DNA of 64,000 nt from Pseudochrobactrum saccharolyticum (GCF_008801715.1 NZ_VZPG01000003.1:248001-312000); one strand, 5' to 3'; positions 34,799-47,000 are shown, counted from the stretch's first letter. Translations and numbers: made by a program. The notes: generated by a model not told the origin, from the letters alone.

Positions 34799-36157
34799 AT
34801 GATGAAAAATATCTGGATAATTTCTTTTGACGGTGTCGCTATCTCGGGGATCATCACCGAAGCACTTAAATTAGCGGCTGTTCTTAAAGAAAAAGGTTTT
34901 CATATCCTTTTGGACCTTGGCTATGACATTAAAACGGATAAGGGCAATTTGGGCAAACCTTATGAAGCGTTACGATGTTATTTTCCCGATTGGGTTGAGC
35001 TCGCGCGTACTGCTGATATCCGTTCGCTATGTGATTATAATATTAATTTTTTGAATTTTGTTTTCCGTGAAGTTAATAGTATCGGAAAAATAAATTTGAT
35101 ATTTTCAGATTTGTACAAGAGAATAGAAAAAATCTCAGATGAACTATCCAGTAATATTTGCGAATACTGGAATCGTGAAAACATTTCTTATATTGTCGTC
35201 GAGAATGGTACACTGCCTGAAAATGTTATTTTTACGAAAGCGCTGTATAAAGCAATCGATATATATGGCCGAGAGTTAAATCTCGGAAAATTTGTAATCT
35301 GGCGCGACCATGATTTGATGTGGAGTAGTGAAACAGCAGTGCAAAAATATGGTAATGCGCCATATCACAATGCTGTAAAGCCGGTTCTCTCTCCGTTTAT
35401 TCAGTATGTCACATTGCATGAAGCTGCGGCTTGGAAATTGAAACAATGGGCTGGTGCTGACATTGATCTCAGCGTTTTACCAAACACTTATAATTTTAAA
35501 CATTGTGAAAATTCTGGATTTGTCAGGCCTATGCTTAAGATTAAGAGTACGGATGTTGTTCTTACCAGACCCACGCGTATAATCCCGCAAAAACGGATAG
35601 ATCGGGATATTCATCTGGTCAGTCATCTACGGCAGCGTTTTGCTACTCAAGGCAGAGAAACATATTTGTTGGTTGTGGGAGATACAAATGAAAATAAGCA
35701 CTGTACGGCAGCACTGAAATTATTGGCCGACCAGCTTGGGCTGACAAAAAATATATTGTTTTTAGGCGGGCTTCCGTTTATTTTAGAAAAGCATAATAAT
35801 CATGAATTGTCTGTTCAAACAATTATTTTAGCTTCGGATGCCGTCTCTTTCCTGACGTCTTATGATTATGACAGTTATGGCAATCCAATTGGAGAGGCTA
35901 TATCTCTGGCTAAATGCTATTTAACCACACGTTATGAATATTACGATGCTGTTTATGGCGATCAAGGCTATTTGGCGCCGGTTATGGAGATAACCAAATA
36001 TCAGGATGGCCTGCCTGATGAGACATTTATAGATGATGTCTACGAGTTGTTAAACTCTCCGGAAAAAATGCGAGCCTACGCGAAATTTAATCATCAACTA
36101 GGCCAAAAGTATTTATCTGACCAAGTATTACATAAATTTTGTAATTTTTTTAAATAA
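34799..36157 (+). CDS. GT-B (family 4-like) glycosyltransferase
   Basis: A 452-residue cytoplasmic protein with a GT-B layout. The N-terminal Rossmann half contains GVAISGIITEALKLAAVLKEKG (about residues 12-33). The C-terminal half has TRPTRIIPQKRIDRDIHLV (about 259), LLVVGDTNENKH, and the donor-binding segment DSYGNPIGEAISLAKCYLTT (about 360-379) with the conserved E-x7-type glutamate. It starts 15 bases after thuB without a terminator, AAGGG in front, so it belongs to the thu operon here. Codons and base composition are clearly more AT-rich than in the thu genes. Acceptor and donor are unknown. Confidence 0.75.
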   Translation: MMKNIWIISFDGVAISGIITEALKLAAVLKEKGFHILLDLGYDIKTDKGNLGKPYEALRCYFPDWVELARTADIRSLCDYNINFLNFVFREVNSIGKINLIFSDLYKRIEKISDELSSNICEYWNRENISYIVVENGTLPENVIFTKALYKAIDIYGRELNLGKFVIWRDHDLMWSSETAVQKYGNAPYHNAVKPVLSPFIQYVTLHEAAAWKLKQWAGADIDLSVLPNTYNFKHCENSGFVRPMLKIKSTDVVLTRPTRIIPQKRIDRDIHLVSHLRQRFATQGRETYLLVVGDTNENKHCTAALKLLADQLGLTKNILFLGGLPFILEKHNNHELSVQTIILASDAVSFLTSYDYDSYGNPIGEAISLAKCYLTTRYEYYDAVYGDQGYLAPVMEITKYQDGLPDETFIDDVYELLNSPEKMRAYAKFNHQLGQKYLSDQVLHKFCNFFK

Positions 36158-36168
36158 TTAGCAATGTT

Positions 36169-37455
36169 ATGCACGAGATGAAGGATCAAATACGATTATC
36201 AGTCGTTGTTCCGGTTTTTAATGAGCAGGAGATGATTGTTCGTGTTCTTGAAGCCCTGTATTATCAATATAATGATATATCTTTGATTGATCGAGATCTC
36301 TATGAGATTGTGATCGTTGATAATAATTCTACAGATAGCTCAATTGTAAAAATTCAGAATTTTCATGCCCGTCACCCGGATTTAAATCTCTACTGCATTT
36401 CAGAAAACATTCAGGGTGTCTCTTCCGCACGTAAAAGAGGAATGGACTGGGTTACGATACGTTCTCGCGAACGTGACGAACGTAAATCAGTCGATAATAA
36501 ATTTTATATATTTTCTGCAGATGCGGATTGCATTGTCGATAAACAGTGGCTCTACAAACTTTACCGCAAGATGGTAGAAGATGACGCTGATCTGGGCACG
36601 TGTAATTATTATTACGATCAAAAGCATTTCCACAGCCGTCCACATTTATGGCGACAAATTGAAAAAACACTGCGTTGCAGAGCATTCACATTTCAGCTCT
36701 TCGGCGGATTTCCCGATGGCAAAGGTTTTGCTGTTGAACGGGAAAAATATGAAGCCGTTGGTGGAATAGACATCTTCTATCAAATTAAGAATGGCTGTTT
36801 CGTACAACATTTATCAGATGACTGGGATTTTGGCATCAAGATCGTTGCGAATGGAGGGAGCAACACTTATGTCCACCATGCTATGGTACAGATTAATAGC
36901 AGACGTGTAGACTATCTTCTGAAGGAAGTTATAAACGGAATTGCTTATGGTGCGGACGGCATCATCGTCATGAAGGATGTACGTGCCGATATTGAGACTG
37001 GATTTCAAGGTGACCTGAATGATGATCAGTCGGGCTTGGCATGGGATTATTCTATAAAAGATTTTGTCCCAAAGAATATTATACTCCCCTTACTTTTAAA
37101 TCCGAAACTTTACAATGACCCCCAAGTTATAAATTTTTTTGGCTTTGATCTTTTAAACCGGATTATTTATCGAATTGAAGAAATAAAAATTGAGTCAGGG
37201 ATATTAAACTTCAGACCAATTCATTTGTATAAAACACCGTCCTATCGACTTTATTTTGAATTTAGAGACGAGATATTCTCTCGTATGCGTAAATATATTG
37301 GTCAAGACATAGGGTATCCTCCGGAGCTGCCTGATTGTCTTGATGAGGTTTTGCGACTTAATCCTTATGATTTTCACAAGTTTGTTTATTATTTTTGTGA
37401 AGATCGGGAGTCCGGCTGTGCACATAATTATTTTGCGAATGGCGGTGTTTTCTAA
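36169..37455 (+). CDS. Family 2 glycosyltransferase
   Basis: A 428-residue inverting glycosyltransferase of the GT-A fold. The N-terminal LSVVVPVFNEQEMIVRVLEAL (about 10-30), IVIVDNNSTDSS (about 47-58), and the metal/donor site DAD (Asp118 and Asp120, in FSADADC) are present. A later DDWDFGIKIVANG supplies the ED/DD-type catalytic region. The last 130 residues have no recognised domain. It starts 11 bases after the GT-B gene and is followed 35 bases later by the radical SAM gene. AT-rich like both neighbours. Confidence 0.82.
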   Translation: MHEMKDQIRLSVVVPVFNEQEMIVRVLEALYYQYNDISLIDRDLYEIVIVDNNSTDSSIVKIQNFHARHPDLNLYCISENIQGVSSARKRGMDWVTIRSRERDERKSVDNKFYIFSADADCIVDKQWLYKLYRKMVEDDADLGTCNYYYDQKHFHSRPHLWRQIEKTLRCRAFTFQLFGGFPDGKGFAVEREKYEAVGGIDIFYQIKNGCFVQHLSDDWDFGIKIVANGGSNTYVHHAMVQINSRRVDYLLKEVINGIAYGADGIIVMKDVRADIETGFQGDLNDDQSGLAWDYSIKDFVPKNIILPLLLNPKLYNDPQVINFFGFDLLNRIIYRIEEIKIESGILNFRPIHLYKTPSYRLYFEFRDEIFSRMRKYIGQDIGYPPELPDCLDEVLRLNPYDFHKFVYYFCEDRESGCAHNYFANGGVF

Positions 37456-37490
37456 AGCAACTGAAAGGATTGCTCCATATAGGTAACGCT

Positions 37491-38924
37491 ATGAAGAATA
37501 TTGAAAAAGCATTAGCATCCTTGAATATTCTTGATCCGAATTATCCGCGGCCTGCGGTAGCTGATATACTGATGAAGCAGGAGAACCGGGATCTCCTGGA
37601 ATATGTGTACCGGGATCCATTTGGTGCACATGTTTTTCCCGGAGATATCGACAACTATTCCGCGACTGATTTTTTTGCTGATTTAAATCATGCGTTAAAA
37701 CAAAATAATCCGATCCATTTGTGGGCATATATTCCGACTTGCCGTTATCGCTGTCATTTCTGCCAATTTCCAATAGTGCTTATAAATCCCAAAGATCCCA
37801 AATCACGGGATATGTTTACCAAAGTGATTGATTTAAATATTTCAGAAGCCCGATTATGGCTGAAGGCAGTTCCACATTTAGCTGACGTGCCAATTGGTGA
37901 ATTCAATTTGTTTGGTGGTACGCCCTCTTTGTTGCCTGTTGAAGAACTCGAACGGTTGCTGGATTTTTATCGCACGCATTTCAATTTCAGTGAGGCGACT
38001 TTGCGTTTAGAAGGTGAGCCCGGCAGTTTAACCCTGCCTTTTTTGACGGCCGCTTCTCATTTAGGGATTACAAAAATTTCTTTCGGGGCTCAGTCTTTTT
38101 CGGATGAAATTATCCGTTCATCCGGAAGAATGCATAATAGTCAGAATTGTTTTGAAGCGGTGCATAATGCCAGAATGGCTGGTTTTGAGTGGATTAGTGT
38201 TGATTTGATTTATGGATTACGTAACCAAACTGTCGATCTGGTGCGGCAGGATATATTAAAAGCGCGCGAATTAAATTTAGAGCATCTTGTTTGCACAAAA
38301 CTACACCTTGAAGATTTTATGAAGACAAGAACCGGTGTGTCGATGCAACGGCCGTCAGTTTGGCAAAAAAAAATAAAGGGAAAAAACGATAGCTCCAAAT
38401 TAAACATTCCAAGCCTTGGTGAACAATATCAAATGCGTGAAATTATCGATGATTTGTTGCTCAATGATTATAATGAACATCCAAATATGTATTATTACAA
38501 AAAAGGAAATGAGCCAGAAAAATGGAAAGGAATAATCACAGATCAAGATAAGCAATTTCCAGAAATTGCTATCGGTGTAGGAGGAAGTTCAAAGTGCCGT
38601 GGATCAGAATCCATAAATTATACTGAATTTTCTGATTATGAAAATGCAGTCATAAATGGCAAAATCCCTATATTATCCACTAAAGGGATATCTCCATTAA
38701 AACAGGAAATTATTTCTTTTAAAATGGCACTTTCCACTTGTCATCCTGTTATTGATGAAATTCATAAAGAAAAATTTTACGGAAAATCCTTCTTTGACAA
38801 TGATCATGTATTAAATATTTTGACTGATCTTGAAAAGAAAGAACTGATTGAAATGGATTCAAACTCCGTTACTCTCACTAAAAATGGAAGAGTTCTTTCT
38901 GAGGCCATCATTAATACGATTTAA
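37491..38924 (+). CDS. HemN-like radical SAM protein
   Basis: A 477-residue radical S-adenosylmethionine enzyme. The cluster-binding cysteines are Cys84, Cys88 and Cys91 (CRYRCHFC). The glycine-rich SAM segment FNLFGGTPSLL follows, then KISFGAQSFSDEII and SVDLIYGLRNQT, which match the coproporphyrinogen oxidase (HemN/HemW) superfamily. The fourth cysteine of true HemN is absent (Phe93). A HemN C-terminal-like wing is suggested by IAIGVGGSSKCRG and a winged-helix tail. The ATG at 37491 has AGG 8 bases upstream; a TTG at 37470 does not. Such relatives include heme chaperones and class C methylases/cyclopropanases; its place after two glycosyltransferases favours a modification role. Confidence 0.82.
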   Translation: MKNIEKALASLNILDPNYPRPAVADILMKQENRDLLEYVYRDPFGAHVFPGDIDNYSATDFFADLNHALKQNNPIHLWAYIPTCRYRCHFCQFPIVLINPKDPKSRDMFTKVIDLNISEARLWLKAVPHLADVPIGEFNLFGGTPSLLPVEELERLLDFYRTHFNFSEATLRLEGEPGSLTLPFLTAASHLGITKISFGAQSFSDEIIRSSGRMHNSQNCFEAVHNARMAGFEWISVDLIYGLRNQTVDLVRQDILKARELNLEHLVCTKLHLEDFMKTRTGVSMQRPSVWQKKIKGKNDSSKLNIPSLGEQYQMREIIDDLLLNDYNEHPNMYYYKKGNEPEKWKGIITDQDKQFPEIAIGVGGSSKCRGSESINYTEFSDYENAVINGKIPILSTKGISPLKQEIISFKMALSTCHPVIDEIHKEKFYGKSFFDNDHVLNILTDLEKKELIEMDSNSVTLTKNGRVLSEAIINTI

Positions 38925-39103
38925 TTACCTGTAATCTCAAAACTCTTCATAATACGTACAAATCTTTAATGACCCGATTAACCTTACGCATTGCCATATA
39001 TGAAACTCTGATGTTGAACATTCTGGAGGGCAGTGGTGCAAGCTATCAAAGAATCTGGAATTTTCCTTGGCCAATTTGCAAGCGTACAAGCTTCAATAAA
39101 AGA
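38925..39103. other. Short AT-rich intergenic stretch
   Basis: No terminator is seen after the radical SAM gene. GGAGGG at about 39024 precedes a GTG at 39033, opening a frame (VQAIKESGIFLGQFASVQASIKDPY) that runs into the antisense of an IS200-type remnant. It may be the front of a gene cut by the insertion, but I cannot assign it. Confidence 0.35.
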
Positions 39104-39383
39104 TCCCTATCTCAAGGGACGGGGTATTGAACTCAGCTCAAAACAACGCAAGTTTGTGATCTTCATGGAGCTTTTTATAGAGCGCTTGGGCTCGCCCCTG
39201 CCGCTTCACATACTCACCAATCGTTTCTTCATTGCCGTGGCGACCAACTGTTCCTGCAAAGTAGCCATCTGTACAAAACTTGCCACCCCACAGTTTTCTC
39301 GTAATACCCACCCCTGGTGGAGCATTGGCTTTATGCGAGCATGTCAAGAATGGTATCGGGAACTGACCATCAGAGCGCTGCAC
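39104..39383 (-). mobile_element. IS200/IS605-type transposase fragment (TnpA C-terminus)
   Basis: On the minus strand, 39383-39138 encodes KLWGGKFCTDGYFAGTVGRHGNEETIGEYVK and ends KLHEDHKLALF. This is the C-terminal third of IS200-type Y1 transposases. The catalytic HUH and tyrosine regions are missing or out of frame. Just beyond the stop, TCCCT-ATCTCA-AGGGA (39104-39119) can form the short subterminal hairpin typical of these elements. Confidence 0.8.
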
Positions 39384-39524
39384 TCACCTCGCGAAGCTAA
39401 CTGTTCATTTATTTTTGGTGGATGAGCAAAGGTTGTCCACAATCCAAAAAGACAGTGCCGCTTATCGCGGCAAAGCCGCTAGGTTTTTCTTGTCGAATCA
39501 AAGAGTTTGGAAAGGAAAGTACTC

Positions 39525-40628
39525 ATGGAACGAGTGGTCTATGTTGGGCTTAATGTCCATGCCGATACGATTGCTATTGCCACAGCAGATGACGGCCGGA
39601 ACGGAGAAGTCCGTATGGTGTGATTGAGCACACAACTGATGCGGTTTTACGCCTTACAAAGCTGCTCTTGGGTGCAGGTGTATGTCCAGTATTTTGTTAT
39701 GAAGCAGGCCCTTGCGGTTATGGGTGCATCGCCTTCTGACAAAGCTGGGCTTTGATTACGCCGTTGTTTCCCCATCCATGATCCCGCGTCGCGTTGGTGA
39801 TCGAGTCAAGACCGATCGGAGAGATGCGGAAATGCTGGCGCGGTTATGGCGGGCTGGTGAATTGACGCCAATCTGGACGCCCGACGAAGAGCAAGAGGCC
39901 ATGCGTGATCTAATCCGAACGCGCAAACAGGCTCTTGAAGCGTTGAAGATCGCCAAACAATAGCTTCTGAGTTTTCTGTTACAGCATGGTCTTCGCTACA
40001 GTCGGCCGACATATTGGACGAAAATCCATTGGCGTTGGCTCAACGAATTGCGCAAGTTCCGCTATCCGCATCAGCAACTGGCGTTTGAGGAACTGAAACG
40101 AGCCATTCACCAGATCGAAGAACGCATCCAAACGCTGGACCTAGCCATTGAAGATGCAGTGAAGAGCTGGCGTTTTGCGGATGTTGTTGATGCTCTGCGA
40201 GCATTACGTGGTGTGAACACGACGATTGCCGCAACTTTAGCAACCTAAATTGGTGATATTGGCCGCTTTACGAACCCACGTCAGTTGATGGCCTGGTTGG
40301 GCCTCGTACCAAGTGAGCATTCCAGTGGCAACACGATCAGACGGGGCGTATCACAAAGACCGGCAATGCTCTGGTTTGCACCATGATGGTTGAGGCGAGC
40401 TGGTCATCCCGGCATCCACCGCGTGAACGGCATCTTCATCTCAAACGAAGCCGACATCTTCCGCAGGAGATAAGAGACATTGGCTGGAAAGCGCAGACGA
40501 GGCTTTGCAAACGTTATCGTGATCTTTCAAAAACGGGAAAACCGCAACCGCGTGTTCTGACAGCTATTGCGCGCGAACTCGCTGGCTTCATCTGGGACAT
40601 CGCTCGAAAGGTGCCGCTTTACACCTGA
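39525..40628 (+). mobile_element. IS110-family transposase pseudogene
   Basis: The frame starts MERVVYVGLNVHADTIAIATADDG, the N-terminal DEDD-type domain, but Asp is replaced by Asn in GLNVH. A stop comes after 31 codons. Further pieces follow in shifted frames: VSPSMIPRRVGDRVKTDRRDAEMLARL (39772-39850), WLGLVPSEHSSGN near 40290, and a C-terminal piece ending at 40628. At least three stops or frameshifts make it inactive. IS110 elements have no terminal inverted repeats, so the limits are those of the gene. Confidence 0.88.
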
Positions 40629-41025
40629 ATACATTGCATCATTAATTTTGTCTGTGCAGCATGCTGGATATGGCGGCTAAAGATCAGGGAACCCTCGACA
40701 CATGTTGGGATAAATATCCGTTCTTAGAGCGAGGCAAGCCCGCATCGAATATGGTCAAGCGGTAACGATCCGCGGATGAGAGTATGATAACCATCGGTTC
40801 AGACTGTCATCTCCAGCACCGTACACAGGCTACATCAAATTGACCACCACGTGAAAGCGGGGTAGTTTAAACGTGTTCGGAAAACCTAAATCGCTCATGA
40901 GAGGGTGTCATTTCGCCCTCCCCCCCCTAAATCATCACAAGTGAAAACTTTGCAACAGAGCCCCCGTTTCATCTATGGAAATTCGGGAGCCCTGCATTGC
41001 TGAGGCCATTGCTCAGGACTGAGTC
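40629..41025. other. Non-coding stretch downstream of the autotransporter gene
   Basis: Holds the probable 3-prime part of the IS110 copy (to about 40880), a C-run at 40919-40927, an IS6-type end (40944-40962) and the short gap to the autotransporter stop codon. I see no gene and no clear terminator for the autotransporter transcript. Confidence 0.5.
40944..40962 (+). repeat. Isolated IS6-type right-end remnant
   Basis: AAAACTTTGCAACAGAGCC matches the right ends of the IS6 copies in this window (for example 54682-54700, which has G in place of one A). It lies 63 bases beyond the autotransporter stop, with no transposase attached. Confidence 0.65.
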
Positions 41026-44000
41026 TTACCATTTCATCTTGAAGCCAACGGTTGCCTTGAGGATATAACTGTCCGCGAAGTGATTGAGCGAAGTAGTGAT
41101 GGAGCCCTCGCCATACACGGAATATTTCTGATCCGCCCAGGCGTAAGTACCTCCGGCACCCACGCCTGCCCAGGTCTTGTCGTTATCAGTATAAATATCA
41201 ACGCCGGCCACGTTGATGCGCATACTGCCCAGGAAGGACTGGTAAATATTGGCGACGCCGTAGACGGAAGTATTGACTACACGACCATCCTTACCTGTCC
41301 AGTCGTTGCGGTAGTTTGCAGCAAGGCCAAGGCGCGCCGTCAGGCTGCTGGCATCGTCGAGGCCAACCCGGTTACCCATGCTGTCCTGAAAAACGTCTGC
41401 ATCCAACGACGACCACATAAGCTGCGCCTGAGGGGTCAGTGACCAATGATCGTCGATGGTGACACGCTGGCCTGCTTCCACGCTCATCGCATAGCCGAAG
41501 GCCTTCGCGCCGCTGGCAAGAGACGCGTTCATATCATTGGAAAACAGATCATTGTCGAACCAGGTAAGCTGGCCCTGTGTATCCATATAGAAACCATTGT
41601 TGCCATACCATGTCGCCGTAGCACCCAGGCTCCACGCGTTCGTATTGGTGTAACCGTCACCGAAGAACGAACTGGAATTGCCATGTGCCGTGCCATATTG
41701 CCCAGTGATGCCGACAACCAGTTTCCCGTTGTCATCCTCATAGAACTGACCGTCAACGCCTGCCTGCATGATGAAGGTGTTGATATCCTGCTTCATGCCA
41801 GTGACACTTTGCGGTTCAAGCCGGTTATGCGCCCCTTCGATACGCGCCCAGATGCCATTTCCGTCGACCATGGCGCCGTTCGTCTGGCCATCGCCGTTCT
41901 CGCCCGTCCAGTGCCGGTTGCCTACACGCTCCTGCAAGGTCGGCAACTTGTTCAAGGCTTGCATGTTCTGACCGTAACCCTGATAGACCGGCACGCCAGC
42001 GCCATAACGGGGACCGTTGTTGTCCGGGTTGTTTGGTTCCGTATCACCATAACGGCTCACGAGATACCAGTTACCGTCTTTGTTCCCGCTGCCTGATCCT
42101 TGCTGCAGCGTATAGGCGTAGGCTCCAGCCCAGATAACCTTCTTGTTGTCCTTGGTCGTATAATCGCTGACAAGTGAGAAGGTACCATTGGACTGTCCTG
42201 CCACGTCAACAACTACAATGCCGTTCACCGTCTGGCCACCCAGTCCACCACGATTGACCACTTGCAGATTTGTGGTGCCTGAGGTGTCACCGGCAACCTT
42301 CAATCTGTCAGTCTTGGAGTTGTCGTCACCGAGTACCGTATTGATAACGAGGGTGCCATTGGAGCCGGTGTAGTTGCCAGCTACCGTCAAAGTGGTTCCG
42401 GCTACCATGTCACTCAGGGTAACAGTGCCACCATTGTCGAGGGAGGCCAGCGTCGTATCGTACCCGCCAATATCCAGCATCCCGTTCCGCGTCGTCGTAT
42501 AGGCGGACGAGGAGCTGAATGCACCTTGGCTTCCTTGTGCTAGTGTTCCCTGATTAACAAGCGTTGCACCGGTATACTGGTTAGAACCAGTGAGCGTCAG
42601 GTCAGCAGCTCCGGATTTGGTGAGGCTGCCAGTGCCGGACAATACGCCACTATAGGTCGAGTTCGCCGCTTCATTGACGGTGAAAGTTCCCGCGCCAATA
42701 TTGATCGCTCCGGCTCCGCTGAGGCCACCAACCGTGTTGCTGGTGCTTCCGAGATCAACCTTGCCATTATCTCCGACAGTTAGGACTCCGGTGCCAAGGG
42801 CATTATCACTGCCCGCCGTTACGGTACCGTTGTTGACCGTCAACCCGCCGCTAAAGCTGTTGTTTCCGCTCAAGGTAAGTGTCGTATTTGCACCGTCCTG
42901 GGCAACTTTGCCACCGCCGGTAATATTTCCGGCGAATGTGTAGTCCCCCCCCTGTTTGAAGGACAACGTTCCCTCTCCGTTAACATCATTGGCAACTGTC
43001 ACGTCACCTTTTATGTCACCCGAAGTGACTTCATCACCAAGCTGGAGCACACCGTTGCTAACGGTTGTGCCACCGATATAGGTGTTCTGTCCGGTAAGGA
43101 CCAGTGTACCGAGATCGGTTTTATTGAGACCCTGGTTGCCTGTGAGCACCGAACCAATGGTTGCAGTCATTGTAGCACCATCGGCGGTTCCGTCACCAAC
43201 CGCAATGATCGGCGCTCCCGTCGTGCTCGTCAGGTTGAGGGAGGAGCCATTAATCACATAACCATCGACAGCGAAGCTCATGCCGGCCGTGTTAATCTGC
43301 CCAGCCGTATCATCGACGGTGACAACACCCTTTTTGCCACCGAAGAACGCATATGAGCCATCATCGAAAGGTGCAAGCACATTGGCATTGCTGTCGGACC
43401 AGTTTGCAGTCGTTGCTTTCCAGGTCCCATCACCTCCGACAATGTTACCACTTTCGATATCGGCCTGAGTCCCTTCCCCGTTCCAGTACTGAACTTTTGC
43501 GCCATAGGTGTTCACGATATAGACCGAACCAGTATAGGCGGTCACAACAGTCATGCGATCCTTCGCCGCTTGTCCTCCCGGTACGACACCGAACGAAAGG
43601 CCGTCATCCGTCAGTGCGCCACCATAGGTGAACAGCTTGTAGGTCCCTGAACCAAAACCACCAGTATCGACCACATTAAGCGTACCATCCATCGTCAGAT
43701 TGCCATCCACATGGAAAGCAGCTTGCTGAGACATGCTGCCCCACTGGACGCTGGTCGAGCTGCTGGCGGCGAGAGTCAGGTCACCTCCGATTGTTAGCGT
43801 CTGGCCGCCTTTGCCGTAAAGCGTTCCGCTTCCCACATCGACATTGCCGTCGATCTTGCCAGCACCGCCAACTCCGGCTGTGCCGTTGACGAGATTCACA
43901 TTGCCACCCAGTTCACTGTTGACTTGCAGATAGCCGCTATTGATCGACGCGATCCCCGTGGCAGTGCTTGCGTCACCGTCGATGATCAGCTTGCCAGTTC

Positions 44001-47000
44001 CGTCCTTCGACCAATCCGTGGTCCCGGTCATATTGCCGGCCAATGTCAGATCCGCATCGTTCTGGAATGTCGCTCCGGCATCGCTCACAACCACATCGCG
44101 GTTCATCGTGAACTGCGCGGTATTCTGCAATGTAGCATTTTTAATCGTCAGAGAACCGCTTGTGTCGCCCAAATTGGCGTCAGCCGAAACCGCCAGCGTT
44201 CCGCTGTTGATTGTGGTGCCACCGCTATAGGTGTTGGTGCCTTTCAATGTTAGCGTGTCACTGCCGGACTGCTCGACGCTACCGGAACCACTGATCGTTC
44301 CCGCAAAGACCGGATTGCTCGACATGTTGAAGACAAGTGTGCCGTTGTTGTTTGCATCTGCACCGGTATTGACATTGCCCTGGATTTTGCCGGTTGCCCC
44401 GCCATTGCCAAGCTGGAGCCTACCGCTAGCAATAGTTGTACCCCCAGCATAACTGTTGTCCTTGGTCAGAACGAGTGTTCCAGCCCCGCTCTTCGCCAGG
44501 CCGCCATTACCGGAGATGACACCGTTAACAACCGTGTCATTGGTCGTGTCATCGGTTTCGATCGTACCGTTGCCTGCGCCGAGAGCAATGGTGCGGGCAC
44601 TGGCAAAGCCTTGACTGTACTTGAGAGTCCCGCCGTCAATGGTAACCTGACTACTAACATCGCCAAGATTGTTTTCAGCGCCGACCGAAAGTGTTCCGGC
44701 CGTGATTATTGAGCCGCCGCTATAGATGTTAGCTCCGGTAAGAACCGTTTCGCCCGTGCCTTTCTGCACAAACTGACCTGCTCCTGAGATCACACCACTG
44801 AAGGTGAATGTTCCAGTCTTGTTGACTGCAAATGTTGCCTTGTCCGATCCATTCGCATCGACGGAAACACCCCCGACCGTGTCTATAGTGCCACCGTTGC
44901 CGAGCTCCAGCGAGCCCTGTAGGATATCTGTTCCACCGGTATAGGTGTTGGCACCCGTCAGTACCAGAGTGCCGTAATCGGTTTTCTGCAGGCCTTCGGT
45001 GCCAGCAATCGGCACCGCAATCGTGGCCGTCATGGCCTTGCCTGCATCGGTTGCATCCCCCACACGAATGATGGGTTTGTCAGGCGACGGAGCGTTCGGG
45101 TCGTGAGCAAGTGTGATAGGATTTGTGCCGGTCAGGCTATATCCATCCACCTGGAACTGCATACCAGAGGCCTGAATACCTGTATCAACAGTTACAGTGC
45201 CCGGCATGTCGTTAAAGATAGCAAACTCGTAGTTTTTCCAGGTCCCTGTAATGTCTGGATCGCCTGCATCATGCCAGCTGATATCCGTCTGGTTCCAGGT
45301 GCCGTCACCACCTTTCCAGATATTCAGCACGGCACCGGCAGTGTTCATGATATTTATCTGCTTGTTGTCATCGTCATAAACAATATACGCATCGGATATC
45401 TGGCCGCCGGGAACAGTGCCTATCGTTAGCCCTGTGCCAGTTTTGGTATATCCATTCTGATAATCGAACAGGCGATAGGAGCCCGGCCCGAACCCACCAA
45501 AATCCTCAATATTGACGGTGCTACTGTTCAAGGTAAGCGCACCTTGAACATTGAACAGACCGTTGCTGTTGGGGGCTCCGTAGGCAACTGCTATTGTGCT
45601 GCCAGCCTGCATGGTCAGGCCACCGCCGAAGGTCAGAATCGTACCATCCCGCCCCTTCAGCGTTCCCGCCACCGTGGTATCGCCACCGATCGTGCCACCA
45701 CCTGCAAGGGTTCCACCGGCTGCTACAGTCATTGTTGATGTTGCACTGCCCAGAGTGCCATTCACATATAGACTTCCTGCGCTAACATTCGTTGTCCCGT
45801 CGAAGCCACTGCTGTCAGCTGTAAACGTCGAGGAGCCAGCGCCGTTCTGTTCAAGTTGGCCGTTACCACTTAAGACGTTATTGAAATCAATGTTGGTGCT
45901 AGCGGCGGCATCGAAAGCGAGCGTACCATTATTCGTCACATCGCTTCGGAGAGAACCGCTTGTGATTCCGTCGCCAATCTGCAACGTTCCGCCATTGTCG
46001 ATAATCGTACCGCCGTCGATAACGGCGGAACCTGTCAAAATCGTCGTGCCTACACCAGTCTGCTCCAGGCTCCCGCTTCCGGTGATACCACCGTCATAGG
46101 TCAGTGTATCGCGGTTAAAGATTAGAGTACCGTTATTCTCGATATCGCCAGTAATGCTTCCGCTCTGACCGTCATCACTGCCGATCTGTAGCGTCCCCTG
46201 CTCAACGAATGTACCACCGCTATAGGTATTGGTCCCAGAAAGCGTAAGCTCGCCGGCACCAATTTTGGTCAGCCCGCCATTACCGGTGATACTGCCCGTC
46301 AGCTTCGTACTGTTCAACAAAGTGTCGATTGTACCTCCCCCGGTTTGGAGAGAAACATTACGATCCGAGTCGAAATCGCCAGTGAGCTGAAGTTCGCCGC
46401 CATTGAAGTTGAGACCGCCCGTCACATCTCCGAGATTGTCGTCGCTGCCGACCTGCAGCACACCGTCACTGATGGACGTACCGCCCATATAGGTGTTTAC
46501 AGCCTCAAGTACGAGCGTCCCTTCGCCCGTTTTGGTGAGACCGCCATTCCCGCTTACCACTTTTTTGATCGTCGATGTCCCGTCATCGGTCTGGATCGTC
46601 GCATCTCCGTTCAGCGAGAAGGTGCGGTCCATTGTAACGTCATTCGACAACTCAAGTGTGGTGCCGGCAGCCATGGTGACAGAACCACTCGCCTCGCCAA
46701 GGTTGGCATCAGCGCTGATCTGCAGGGTTCCACCGTTGATCGTCGTGCCGCCAGTATAGGTGTTGGTCCCGGACAGCATAAGCGTGCCGCCACCTGTCTT
46801 CGTCAGACCACCAGTACCGGATACAACAGCAGCAAGCGTGTTGTTGTTTGCTCCAGTGTCGATTGTACCACCGGCATTAAGGACAACAGCATGACTGAAC
46901 GCAAAAGAATCCGTTAACTGAAGGGTCGCGTTGTTGGCGATGGTAAAACCACCGGTACCCAGATTATCATCTTCGCTGATGGCCAGCGTACCGGCCGTGA

